Source: Trifolium pratense (lineage: Eukaryota; Streptophyta; Magnoliopsida; Fabales; Fabaceae). From it: 64,000 bases of DNA. This document shows, one piece after another, positions 34,701 to 44,816 of the stretch (position 1 is its first letter; every line of letters starts with the position of its first letter). A program made the position numbers and the translations under genes. The stretch lies in assembly GCF_020283565.1 (NCBI RefSeq), contig NC_060065.1, positions 54,783,489 to 54,847,488 on the forward strand. Direction: 5' to 3'. The notes under the pieces were generated by a model. That model was given only the letters and a program-made list of their open reading frames with translations, had not been told where the DNA came from and searched no databases.

Positions 34701-37088
34701 AATGAAAACACGTGGTATAAATGTGTACTGGAACTTGACATTTTTATTTCTCGGACTATTCTGTTATGCGAGCTTACTATATGATATACCCTATGTGCCT
34801 GTTAATGAAACTTGTCTTATTGGTACAATTAAGGGGTGAGTTGCCAATTGCCATTCAAAAAAAAGGGGGTGAGTTTACCATTTAACAAGAGACAACATAT
34901 GAAACCTCTCATACATATTTTTTTTAATTTAACTAACAGCATACAATTGAGTATGAAAGCAAGTCTGCCAAATTGATACCTCAAAATTTATTAAAATCAA
35001 AAATTCATACATAACTTGGGAGTTCCCGACAAAACAGCAAAAAAGAAATGAGATTTGTAAGGTAAACAATCAAGTAATAAAAATTCTGCCATGTAAATTC
35101 ATTCAATTGTGAACTTATATAGGGAAGCAGCTATCACCTTAGCATTGGAAATTAACTGTCTCCTTAATTGGACATTAGCAATAAGACCAGAGTATGAGAC
35201 TTCAAAAACAACGCCACGCTGTGTATAAATGAGCCAAATGTTAATATTTAACTCCTTAAAGAAAGTTTAAAGCCAAAATTGAACTCTCTAGAGCAAACCT
35301 GAATAGCCATTTTAACCATAGCCTGCTTCAACCTAAATGGCAACTTAGCTGAAAAATCAATCGAAATTATATCTACCTGCAACAATAATAAGTAATTTTC
35401 AAAAGTTCAATGTAAACAAACTCTTGATCATGAGTAAATATCCAATCTAATGCCTAGTAAACACGAAGAACTAGTTAGGCCATATTTGGATAAATAAGTG
35501 TTTATCATATAAGTTCTTATGTATAAGTTATTTCTATAACAAAAGATAAATAAAACAAAGTAAGATTGTTTCCAAATAAGCTTTAAGTTGTTTTCATAAG
35601 CTATCCTAGAGAGCTTATGGAAATAAGCTGAAAAACAACTTATGAACATCATAAGCTATCTAAAACCAACTCAAAAGTCAAAAGTACTTATGACTCACAA
35701 AACAGTAAATAAGCTTAAACAATTCAATCCAAACAGGTTTTAAGTACCAATATACTTCTTCATAAGCTATCTAAAACCATTAAACCAACTCAAAAGTACT
35801 TATAGTTATGACTCACAAAACAGTAAATAAGCTTAAACAATTCAATCCAAACAGGTTTTAAGTAGCAAAATACTTCTCCAAAATCTAAATGTACTTCAAA
35901 ATAGTCTTAACAAAGATTAAAATATTGATCAAAGCATCAAATTAGTCCCTAACTAGGACACTCTCAAATAGGTATCTGACTTTATGAATATTTCAAAAAC
36001 ATCAGTGACTCTGTTAAATTTGTCAAGTTGGCCTCTATATTAAACCACTTACTATCAATTAAGTCTTTATATTTTACAACTTACTATCAATTTAGTCCTA
36101 AATTTATCCACTTATTCTCAATTTAGTCATTAACATATTCTTTGAACAAGTAAAATTTAATAGAGTAAGGGATTTTTTGAAATATTCATAAAGTCAGGAA
36201 CCTATTTGAGATTGTCTTATAAAGTCGGAGACTGATTTGGTGATTTACTGATTTTACTCCTAAAATATTCTTCAAATTTGACTAATTTGCCTGAAATTAG
36301 AGATTTTTGAAAACTACATTGCATGTTTTTCTCACATAGACTAAAATTCTCAGTGTTTTCAAATAAGCTCTAAGTTGTTTTCATAAGCTATCCTAGAGAG
36401 CTTATGGAAATAAGCTGAAAAATAACTTATGAACATCATAAGCTCTATCTAACAGACTCAAATCAAATGTACTTGTGTCAGTAAATCTAAATGTACTTCA
36501 AAATAGTCTCAAGACTAAAATATTCTTCAAAATTAACTAATTTTTCACACATTAGAGATTTTTGAGAACTACATTGCATCTTTTTCACTTCACATAGACC
36601 AAAATTCTCAATATATTTTGTTGAGGATAATAATGAATAAGAGATAAAATTGAACTAACCGCCATTCTCTCACAAGCAATATCAAACACAGTCTGATTCA
36701 AAGGTTTAACAGCAACCAAATCATAAGTCTTCAAAATAGGGTTTCCAGCATTAAGAGCATTAGCCTGCAAATTATTCTCAACACAAACAGTGAGACGCGT
36801 GTACTGACGAAACGGAGTTGAAGACGGAACACCGAGAAGCTCACGGTGGAGTTTCGCCGATGAAGAAAGAAACGGAACGACATTGAGGAGTGATGAGAGT
36901 GATAGAGGGGAGATTGAACAACGGTTGTTATCGGACATAACGCCTTTCATCGTGCGGTTGTAAGCGATTCCTGTGTAACCTAATTCCATTGCTTTGACGG
37001 CTAGTTTTATTCGGTTGTTTTCGATTGTTGATTTTTCGGATTTTGTGGTGGATTCTGGATAGGGTATGTTGAGGTCGAAGAAACTCAT
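31708..37088 (-). CDS. RPP30: RNase P/MRP protein subunit RPP30 with long acidic tail
   Basis: Six exons on the minus strand: 37088-36660, 35376-35299, 35218-35138, 33805-33651, 33557-32083 and 31829-31708; all junctions are GT-AG and phases agree, giving 779 residues. The N-terminal part (about 1-245; MSFFDLNIPYP, VKAMELGYTGIAYNRT, VDIISIDFS, RGVVFEVSYSG, DWTRGRDIVFSSAAPSVNELRGP) is the p30 TIM-barrel subunit that acts in tRNA 5' processing and pre-rRNA cleavage in the nucleus. Exon 5 adds about 490 acidic, low-conservation residues with an internal duplication; exon 6 ends in a basic tail KKKGKKVKRRTNP, a likely nuclear or RNA-binding signal. The ATG at 37088 is preferred to the in-frame one at 37151 because family members start at the FDLNIP strand. 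Introns 1 and 3 contain duplicated and transposon DNA. Confidence 0.9.
34007..34450. repeat. Tandem duplication inside RPP30 intron 3, period 227 bp
   Basis: The segment beginning CTAAATTCATATTTTTC at 34007 recurs at 34234 with over 180 aligned bases, including ATCATGCTGCTAATAGC. The second copy was later interrupted by the micro-insertion at 34375-34388. Confidence 0.85.
34375..34388 (+). mobile_element. Retroposition micro-insertion (14 bp)
   Basis: GTTC plus ten A residues between identical 19-mers ACAATCAACTATAGATACT at 34356-34374 and 34389-34407, inside RPP30 intron 3. It is younger than the intron duplication because only one copy carries it. Confidence 0.75.
35478..35739. mobile_element. 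PIF/Harbinger-like MITE in RPP30 intron 1
   Basis: Left end GGCCATATTTGGATAA, right end CAATCCAAACAGGTT, both next to TTA (35475-35477 and 35740-35742). The interior has ATAAGCTTATG-type palindromic words. The right end is repeated at 35761-35870 by a local tandem duplication of about 111 bp. Confidence 0.55.
35560..36605. repeat. Intron 1 segmental duplication with nested insertion
   Basis: Segment 36340-36605 repeats, in the same order, pieces found at 35560-35655 (CTAAGTTGTTTTCATAAGC type), 35880-35935 (AAATCTAAATGTACTTC) and 36295-36355 (TTAGAGATTTTTGA). The left copy is interrupted at about 35937-36245. Confidence 0.7.
35937..36245. mobile_element. MITE with about 65-bp terminal inverted repeats, nested in the duplication
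   Basis: The left arm has ATCAAATTAGTCCC and CTCAAATAGGTATCTGACTT; the right arm has their complements, AAGTCAGGAACCTATTTGAG and GACTGATTTGGTGAT. Its absence from the 36340-36605 copy marks it as an insertion after, or lost from, one copy. Boundaries are approximate. Confidence 0.6.
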
Positions 37089-37344
37089 TGTTGCTGGCAA
37101 TGGGATGAGTTTTGCCGCCGGGCGGTACAGCTTTGCTAAAGCCAAATTCAATGGATGAACTGTTTGGCAAAGAGAATGACTAAAACATTGATTGAGAGAC
37201 GTATTTTAAAAAACAATCACTTTTTTTATAAAAATAATCACTTTTAATTATTTTGTTACAAATTTTTAAAATAATAAGAAAAACAGCTAAAAATTAGAAG
37301 TTATAGTGCTATACTAAGAGTAGTTTATAAAATAATAGATTTTA

Positions 37345-38231
37345 TGCTTAAATATGTCATTAGTCCCTGCGCTTGTATCATATTTTGGTATTGGTCCTTA
37401 CACTTTATTTTGTTTGGTTTTGATCCTTGCAGTTTAAAAAAAATTTGCTTTAGGTCCCTACCGTTAACCAACTGTTAAAAAAAAAACGTGAACAGTAACC
37501 GAGTGCCATGTGACTCAATCATTTCAAGCCATGTGGCACTGTAAAAGGATTATTTTTTATATTCAATTAAATAAAATAATTAAATTGATTATGTTTATTA
37601 CATTATATCGAGAAATTACTTCATAGTATCGAAGAAGTATCAGAAATTAATATTATTATTATTATCTAATTTCTGTTACACTTCATAATATCGGAGTATC
37701 AGACGAGTATCGATATCGAGTACGTATCAGACACGATACTTCACCATTTTTAGAGTATCGGGGCTTCACAGCATAAGACATTTTTTTTGACATAAAGCAT
37801 AGTCCGCTAGTTATTATAATTATTATTTGAGAAAAAAGAATATGCACTGACAGGGTAAAATATTTTTACACTGTCAACCAATACCAATCATGTTTTCCGC
37901 CACATCACCCTACTAAACCCCACTTTCTTAATATGATGTGGAAGAATGATTTATTCTTATTGGTTGTCAGTGTAAAATTAATTTACAGTGACGGTGCGTA
38001 TTCTTTAAACTCTTTAAAATTAATTTTACCCTTTTTACTGTGCCATGTGGCATGAAATGATTTGGCCACATGGCAATCCGTTACTTTTCACATTTTTTTA
38101 ACAGTTGCCTAACGTCAGGGACCGAAAGCAAATCTTTTTTAAAGTGTAAGGACCAAAACCAAACAAAAAAAAGTGCAGGGATCAATACCAAAATATGATA
38201 CAAGTGCAGAGACTAATGACATATTTAAGCC
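37345..38231. mobile_element. Mutator-like element with about 200-bp terminal repeats, 887 bp
   Basis: The ends TGCTTAAATATGTCATTAGT and ACTAATGACATATTTAAGCC continue as inverted repeats for roughly 200 bp each. The 9-mer TAGATTTTA flanks it at 37336-37344 and 38232-38240, the target size typical of Mutator. No transposase ORF. The centre contains a nested MITE (37846-38010) and a segment with GTATCAGAC/GTATCGATATCG words. Confidence 0.85.
37846..38010. mobile_element. MITE nested in the Mutator-like element
   Basis: AGAATATGCACTGACAGGGT at the left and TGACGGTGCGTATTCTTT at the right are inverted copies, continuing inward through ATTTTTACACTGTCAACCAAT and ATTGGTTGTCAGTGTAAAAT. About 165 bp, no ORF. 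Confidence 0.65.
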
Positions 38232-38414
38232 TAGATTTTATTAGAGGAGAGATAAAAAAAAATGTTAAAAGAAAAAAGTTATTTATAATTAAAAAAATCA
38301 CTTTTATCAGTTGTATCCAAACAAACTAAAGATTATTTTATTTAAAAAAAATAATTTTTATGATAATAAACAAACACAAACTAAATTCAACTTTACTAAA
38401 TCTCTAAAAACTAA

Positions 38415-38546
38415 TAAAGATAATACTACAATAGTGTAGATAAATTAAAACACTTTCAAAACACTTTCAAAACCGCTATCTATGGCGGGCAAAGTGGGAT
38501 GCTCGCTTATAAAGATAATACTACAAATAGTGTAGATAAATTAAAT
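38415..38546. repeat. Direct repeats of 35 bp flanking a 60-bp spacer
   Basis: TAAAGATAATACTACA and following bases through GTGTAGATAAATTAAA occur at 38415-38449 and 38511-38546, differing by one inserted A. Confidence 0.75.
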
Positions 38547-38559
38547 GAATATTAAAAAA

Positions 38560-38744
38560 GGTAAATGCTAACGAGTGTCCGGACACTTTTTAATACCTTA
38601 AATAATGCTTTTTATGGAATATTTATGGGAATGCGAAAATTCAACACATTGAAAATTTTAGTGTTTAATTTTTTGAATAAATAATTTCTGTAAATAGAAT
38701 GTTTAAAGAGTGTTTCAATTTCAAGACACTCGTTAGCAAGACCC
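38560..38744. mobile_element. Mutator-type MITE, 185 bp, 9-bp TSD
   Basis: TGCTAACGAGTGTC (38566-38579) and GACACTCGTTAGCA (38725-38738) are perfect inverse copies just inside the ends GGTAAA and AGACCC. ATTAAAAAA at 38551-38559 and 38745-38753 is the 9-bp target duplication. Confidence 0.75.
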
Positions 38745-38924
38745 ATTAAAAAATACATAAAAAAAACTAAAAAACACATGTTAATTTTTTTTTAATTAGC
38801 GGCATCTGAGACTGAAAACAAGAAAAAAAGGAAATGAAATTTTCGCCGTAGCCGAACCCGCCAACCTCAAAATTCCTTTTCCCCCTTTCAAACATTTCAC
38901 CCAAAACACTATTGGACCACTCAT

Positions 38925-39086
38925 CCACGTCATCGATCCACGTGAAGTCTCATATCCCATCTAAGCCGTCGATAGAAACAAATCCAACGTTCAAAACACC
39001 TCCTAACCTCATCACACGGATCAACTCACCTACCCATTGTGCTTTTTCAAAAATAAAGAAAAAACACATTATTACCACCTATAAAA
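38925..39086 (+). promoter_or_regulatory. Histone-type promoter of the H4 gene
   Basis: Seen in order: hexamer-type CCACGTCA (38925-38932), GATCCACG (38935-38942, 7 of 8 to the reverse octamer GATCCGCG), CCGTCG (38966-38971), CACGGATC (39015-39022, 7 of 8 to octamer CGCGGATC) and TATAAAA (39080-39086). Hex, octamer and CCGTCG elements are known plant H3/H4 promoter modules for S-phase/meristem expression; the matches here are partly degenerate. Confidence 0.6.
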
Positions 39087-39159
39087 CCCATTCACATAAC
39101 CGTAACACATCACACATTTCTTCATCTCGTAGCTTAATCACAATCTTCATCTCACAGAG

Positions 39160-39281
39160 GTAAATCCAAATCAAATTCAATTTCTCAAATCGAATTTCAT
39201 TTTCAAATTTTCAAATTCTAATTTCAATTTTTCTGAATCTGAATCTGAATCTAACTATTTCTTTCAATTTCAATTTTGCAG
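39160..39281 (+). other. 5'UTR intron of the H4 gene
   Basis: CACAGAG precedes GTAAAT at 39160 and a pyrimidine-rich TTTTGCAG ends at 39281, giving a 122-bp AT/T-rich intron wholly upstream of the ATG. Position relative to the TATA box places a short leader exon at about 39112-39159. Confidence 0.65.
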
Positions 39282-39306
39282 AGTTTTTTGTTGATTTTTT
39301 CTTTGA

Positions 39307-39624
<318 letters not shown>

Positions 39625-40105
39625 GGTTAGGGTTTGTGATTCTGTTGTTTTTTGTTGGAATTTGTGGTGTTTTTTGGGTAGGGAAATGGAAAAGTCTTGC
39701 TGTCAAGAAAATTTGGCAAGAGTTTTAGTTTGGATTGTAGGTGGTGTTTTTAGGGTAAAGATTTAGGGGGTAATTATTTTGTGTATTTTGGTGATAGTTA
39801 GCTTATGATTTCATGGTGAAACTGTTGTGTAACTAGTTGTTGCAATGAAGTGAATTTCTGTTTCAGATCTGTTTTTTGCTCATTTTCAATTTAGTTTTCT
39901 TTTGTTAGTTATACCCTCCCTCTTTGGTTCAAATTTACACTTTAATGCATATATTTGAGATTTTATACTGATTTTAAGCATTAAGAGTTAACTAATTGAT
40001 GTCTTTATGACATAATATTAGTGAAAAAGAATGGTTAACTGTTTGTGTTATTATTTATAAGCTAAATTCATTTCGTTTTCATCACAATTTGGTGCTCATA
40101 CACCA

Positions 40106-40242
40106 CCTAGGAAGGACCGACACTCCTTAGATTAGCATGTCTATGTCGTACACGTGTTGGTGTCTGACACTGATTCTAACACTTATGATTACATTAAATT
40201 ATGTTATTTTTCCAAATCGGTGTCTGTGTCCGTGCTTCATAG
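40106..40242 (-). mobile_element. Dispersed GAAGCAC-ended repeat, copy 2
   Basis: Inverted relative to the copies at 24036 and 44570: it ends CGTGCTTCATAG on the plus strand and contains GTACACGTGTTGGTGTCTGA. Sequence on either side resembles one continuous stretch at 41268-41400 (CTCATGTACCAC... and GACATGGCTTAGTTGTGTAG), showing insertion into a duplicated segment. Confidence 0.65.
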
Positions 40243-40544
40243 TTCACCACACCCTATGGAACTTACCCTATTGTTAAAAGACATGGCTGACTTGTGTGTT
40301 CTCCACTGTTTGGTAAATGTTTTTCTTGCCATCGGGGAAATTTGTCTATCTATGATGAACTACCTTCTCCCACTAACCAATTGATCCTACTGAAGTAGCT
40401 GGGGTTACCCAATATTTTGTTGAATTTAGTACTGATAATGCTGGGAAACATTTCCTTAGAACAAAATGTAGCTGATCCCACTTTAGTGGAATAAGATTTT
40501 GTTTTTGATGTCGAAATCCTATGTTTGGGTTCTTGTGGATGCAG

Positions 40545-40700
40545 ATGTTTGAGTGATGGTGTTTTTAATTTGGGGATGGTTATCAAAGATCAAGGGGGTG
40601 GTTTGGTTCCTTCAGCTCGCGAAACGGAGGAAATTTGTGTTGATGCTACTCTTTCTGAAGAGTTGGCCGCGATGATATGGTGTCTTCAAAATTACTGAGC
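40545..40700 (+). pseudogene. LINE RNase H (RVT_3) remnant
   Basis: One frame reads DGVFNLGMVIKDQGGGLVP, then LSEELAAMIWCLQNY before a stop. This corresponds to the first half of the RNase H-like domain of plant non-LTR elements (residue order G-V-V-I-R-D and E-A-x-A). It is short and open only over about 50 codons. Confidence 0.5.
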
Positions 40701-40733
40701 TGAATATATTGATGATAATTGTGCATGAACCAG

Positions 40734-40904
40734 AACCTGTGTTTTGTGGTCGGTCATTCACCCTGTCCTTATGCACTGCAAAGACATCACGCAATAGCTG
40801 AGAGTGATTCATGAGCTGATCAATGAGGCTCGTAGTCCTTAGGAGTAGCTTAGAGTCTATGATCTTGAAAACCTGTGTTTTGCGGTCATTCACCCTGTCC
40901 TTAG
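40734..40904 (+). repeat. Direct repeat around ATTCACCCTGTCCTTA
   Basis: AACCTGTGTTTTGTGGTCGG with CATTCACCCTGTCCTTA at 40734-40773 recurs with a small deletion at 40871-40904; a third short CACCCTGTAC lies near 40956. Confidence 0.7.
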
Positions 40905-41099
40905 GAAAGCTTAGAGTCTGGATGAGGAATGCTTTTCTGTTGTCTGCTGCTTAATCACCCTGTACTCTTTCTGGTTTGTTCTCTTCAATGAATGCGATGT
41001 TTGAAGCTCCAAAAAAGAGGAAGAGCACCATGAATGTACAAGAGTAATGCGGTCTATTGAAAGCGTCTGCGAGGTGGTGTGGAATTGAACATGGATGAG

Positions 41100-41820
41100 G
41101 ATGAAATAGTCAGTGTCACATAAGTTATATTCCTGTTTGGTATAAACTTCAGATACAGATATAACATTCGCTGCCTAAGATGTATTTATATGTCGGGGGT
41201 ATGTGCCATATAGTAGTAAAAAAGAATGATAATTATGTGTCAAATAGAAAAACTCATTTGGCTTTCTTCACAATTCAGCGCTCATGTACCACTAATCCAC
41301 GGACGTGGTACATGAACACTGATCCTATTGCTAGAGACATGGCTTAGTTGTGTAGATTTCATTGTTTCTCAGATGTGATGGAAATCTAGGAAATTTGGCA
41401 ATCTTGGATAAGTTTTCCTATATAGTTACTCAAACTGAACAAGAATATTATTTTTTGATACACAAAGGAGTATGTGGCATATAGTACAGAAAAAGAATGA
41501 ATTCTGCAATCTAGGATAAGCTGTCTTCTAATCTAGCGTATAGTTCTGGTTCATACATACTAATTAAGTTTTGCGTGAGATAAATTACTTTATTTCCTTA
41601 AACTAACATTATCTTTATAATACGTTAGTACATAAGCTGGAAGATAGATAGGACTCTCCTCAATGTCAATAATTCATTTCAAAGGACACCTTAGCATTGA
41701 ATATCCATAATTAATTTTAAATGTCATTAGATTTATTTAAATAGTTGATTATGTCACATCCCCTAATACTTGTTTAATACACACAATTAGACTATATTAT
41801 TTCTCTCATGACTAAGATTT
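41100..41820. other. Intergenic DNA, partly a duplicate of 40085-40370
   Basis: The stretch 41268-41400 resembles the flanks of the repeat at 40106-40242. Nothing else was recognised. Confidence 0.4.
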
Positions 41821-41824
41821 GAAC

Positions 41825-41833
41825 TATATAAAA
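41825..41833 (+). promoter_or_regulatory. TATA box
   Basis: TATATAAAA, predicting transcription start near 41857-41863, which argues for translation from the ATG at 41913 and not the one at 41859. Confidence 0.6.
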
Positions 41834-41912
41834 GCCTCACATTTTTCTCATATTCTCTGTGCCTCTCTTACACAGTAAAACAGTGCAACCATTTAGTGTA
41901 TTATGCTCTTCA

Positions 41913-42326
41913 ATGGCTTCTGTTACCATATACAACTGTGCCAATAACAAAAGTATTCCTGTTCGGCCAACCTTCGCGAACCTCTACAAATGGCCAGAAT
42001 CAGAAGTAGAATTTGTGAAGATTATGAACTCTAACAATTATCGCGACGGAGTTGAAGTTGATCATAGCCTTTCCTGCAGGCAAATATACTTGAGGAGCTA
42101 CAAATTCTCAAGGAAGAAATTGAGTGGTACTGAGAAGACTATAAAATATTTCAACAGTGTCAAGAAGAGTGTGGTTTGTGCTAGCAATAGATTAAATTAT
42201 AATATCAAGGAGGGTAATTGTATGCTTCTAGGGAGGGCTAAGTATGTAACTCATGCTGCTGTGTCAATCTTTCATAAGTTGATTTCTCGAACTCATAAGG
42301 GATATGTCGCTCGTCATGATTTCTAA
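41913..42326 (+). CDS. Small basic plant protein of unknown function
   Basis: 137 residues from MASVTIYNC. Basic, without signal peptide or membrane segment. Notable stretches: WPESEVEFVKIMNS, QIYLRSYKFSRKKLSGTEKT, a CMLLGRAKYVTHAAVSIFHKL helix and a short C-terminus. The LRSYxFSRK followed by a Thr/Lys-rich helix resembles a group of small uncharacterised plant proteins I cannot name with confidence. No function is proposed. Reading is open from an upstream ATG at 41859, but that start would lie almost at the predicted transcription start; 41913 is preferred. Transcription support is the TATA box at 41825 and an intact frame through to a TAA-rich 3' region. Confidence 0.7.
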   Translation: MASVTIYNCANNKSIPVRPTFANLYKWPESEVEFVKIMNSNNYRDGVEVDHSLSCRQIYLRSYKFSRKKLSGTEKTIKYFNSVKKSVVCASNRLNYNIKEGNCMLLGRAKYVTHAAVSIFHKLISRTHKGYVARHDF

Positions 42327-42329
42327 TGT

Positions 42330-43834
42330 TGCGTGGTTGTTTGTTTTTGCGGTGGATCAGTGTCCAACATCTCTCAGGGATCAAAGTTGCAATCTGTAGC
42401 TTCTGTTAAATCACTGTCGAAACATACGTGCAAGTTATATTTACACTTATAGTATCTTCTTTGTTGTAACCTCTTTTTTTCAAGTCAAATAAATGTATTA
42501 CTAAAATTTGGGAGCATATATATATAGAGCTATATTTTGTCACCTGCTATTAGAGAAGCATGTTAATATTAATCTTACAGCTGTTATCTCCTTTATCTTG
42601 AATAAAAATTAGCTTAAACACTTTGGTATAAGATGAAGAAAAAAAATAGTTATGTGGCTTATAATTTTGAGAAGCGACCAAGTATAACGATATGTTTGGA
42701 TATATGACAAACTTATGATTCTCGCGTTTCAAGACTAACTTCACCGTGGTTCCTAAAAGCTACAAAAGGTAGCTTCCAACAGGACACACGTTTGGAACAC
42801 TTTCATCGCGGAAACAAACAGGCAATAAGAGTGGCAGAGATGATTTTATAACGTTTGTATATATGTGTCATGAACGATTCTATATACGTGTATTAGTTTG
42901 CGTATAATTGGATTCAAACATAGAATAAGACGTCGAATGCGCTAATAAACATGTCATATGTGGATATATTATTACATTGACATTAATCTAGTAAAACTAT
43001 ACTAGTAGGCTTTGGAATTGCCGTTGTACAAGCCGGCTGAAAATGGTGTATTTTTATGGATCTTATCTTTTTCCTTATATTTTTTGGTATTATAGCAACT
43101 TAGCATGTACATTCCCTTAGTAGGTGAAAAGGGAACGTAGAAGATAGTGGAAGTGGTGATGGTGTTTTCCATGACCTCAAAAAATTAATAGGCCAGTAGT
43201 ATTTTCCATGATAGAGATGGGGCACCATATCTAGAGCATTATGCAGCAAAATAGTCCAAAAGACACCATGTCAAAAGTGCAAGGCCAAGGAAGAATCAAA
43301 AAGTAAGAAAGCTATTTTTTTATTTATTTACAATAGCTGCTCGTTCGTTCATAAATCACTCAACGCGACACTAGTCTAGGGTGAAGTTATAGCAGTAAAG
43401 TAAAGTCGACTTCACAAGTGACTCAACATACCATATATATAGATGGATCTCGCAAGTAATCAATAGTTCTATGGTGGAACATTTGTAGAAATAGATAGAT
43501 CTAGAGAAATTTTTTGTGTTTGCACTTATGAACAGGCTACACCGCCGAGAGCATGAGAGTTTTTGCGTCTATTCACGTGAGGCCAACCGCAATCACAATC
43601 ATGCTTTTTGTTTGGCAAATTATCGAAGGAGAATATAGTGACCGTAACAGTGAGGTTGCATTTTAAATGGGTAGAAAAAATTGGGGTATATGCAGTATAC
43701 AATTAAATTCAAGAAATTTTCTTAATCTAATGATGCTTGAAACCTGCTAGAACTTGCCATGATTCATCATATGTTCAAGTTCCATGGCAAGTTTGACATT
43801 GAGCATATCTTCACTACCATAAGGGAAAACAGTT
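42330..43834. other. Intergenic DNA, nothing recognised
   Basis: AT-rich, with the probable 3'UTR of the small gene at the left. No bounded repeat could be supported. Confidence 0.4.
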
Positions 43835-43849
43835 AAAGTAGTTTAATCT

Positions 43850-43868
43850 TTTTTTTTTTTTTGACAGC
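43850..43868 (-). mobile_element. Retroposition micro-insertion (19 bp)
   Basis: About thirteen T residues plus GACAGC lie between identical 15-mers AAAGTAGTTTAATCT at 43835-43849 and 43869-43883. In minus orientation the non-A part is GCTGTC. Confidence 0.75.
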
Positions 43869-44569
43869 AAAGTAGTTTAATCTGTTGTTGGTTACAGATT
43901 TTGTTACTTTCTGTTACTCTTGCAGCAGCTGATATAGCCAGTAGTTTTTCATATATAAGCATGTTATCGTGTTTGTTTGATTAACTTGAAATATTATTCA
44001 AAAACTTTAGCTTGTAACACACACTAACAAGCATGTTATCATGCCTATTTGATTAACATGAAAAAAGTTATTCAGAAACTTACATTCTTTGAAAATTTGA
44101 ACAAGTACACAGACCAATTCATAATAGATGAAAATGAGGTTAAGATTATCAATGCTGCATGAGTTGTATGTATCTGTGAAATACAAATTAAAAAATAAGA
44201 GAACTTTTTTCAATTCAATAAAATTACATACATGGATAAACCATGCAACTTGTATTAACTGCAAATATATAAAAAATAAATAAACCATGATTCAAATTGT
44301 ATTAACAGCAATACATATAACAAATTTAAAGTACAACAGGCCTTAATCTTTCATGTGAAAGAAAAGAACAAAAACATGTGACTGAATCCTCTTATAGGCA
44401 GTATGAGAACTTTGCCAATTTTTAGATTCAGACATTTCTCTGAACTTGCACTTAGTTTTTAAGATAAACCGGTGCAAACCTCTGATTACCAATTAAGCAA
44501 GCATGTTTCAACAACTTCATCTTTCTTTACAACTCTATGAAGTGCATCAATCTTCTATGTTGTGACAGA

Positions 44570-44733
44570 CTATGAAGCACTAACACAGACACAAACACTG
44601 ACACGTCGACACCGGTAATAGTTTGAAAAAGTGGAAAAATTGATCGTAACCACGTGTCAGTGTTGTGTCAATGTTGGATACCGAGTATTGGACACCAGAC
44701 ACGCCTTCAATGTGAAGTGTCGGTGCTACATAG
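44570..44733 (+). mobile_element. Dispersed GAAGCAC-ended repeat, copy 3 (next to the HERK1-like 3' end)
   Basis: Starts CTATGAAGCAC and ends GTGCTACATAG, imperfect terminal inverted repeats. Contains CACTGACACGTCGACACCGG, closely matching the order of copy 1. It ends about 85 bp beyond the receptor kinase stop codon, so it may contribute to its 3'UTR. Confidence 0.75.
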
Positions 44734-44816
44734 GTAGCAGATAGCTACTGAATTGAAGACAAACAACAAAAACGATAAAAGAATACTTAAAAATACATGA
44801 TTTAGAAAAGGAGACC

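Noticed and set aside
34831..34880. An eleventh micro-insertion after AAGGGGTGAGTT
   Set aside because: The duplication is imperfect with an extra G and a substitution; replication slippage is an equal explanation.
37089..37151. In-frame upstream ATG extending RPP30 by 21 residues
   Set aside because: The family starts directly before FDLNIP; the extension has no conserved wording and probably lies in the leader.
41859..41912. Upstream ATG of the small basic protein
   Set aside because: It coincides with the transcription start predicted from the TATA box at 41825.
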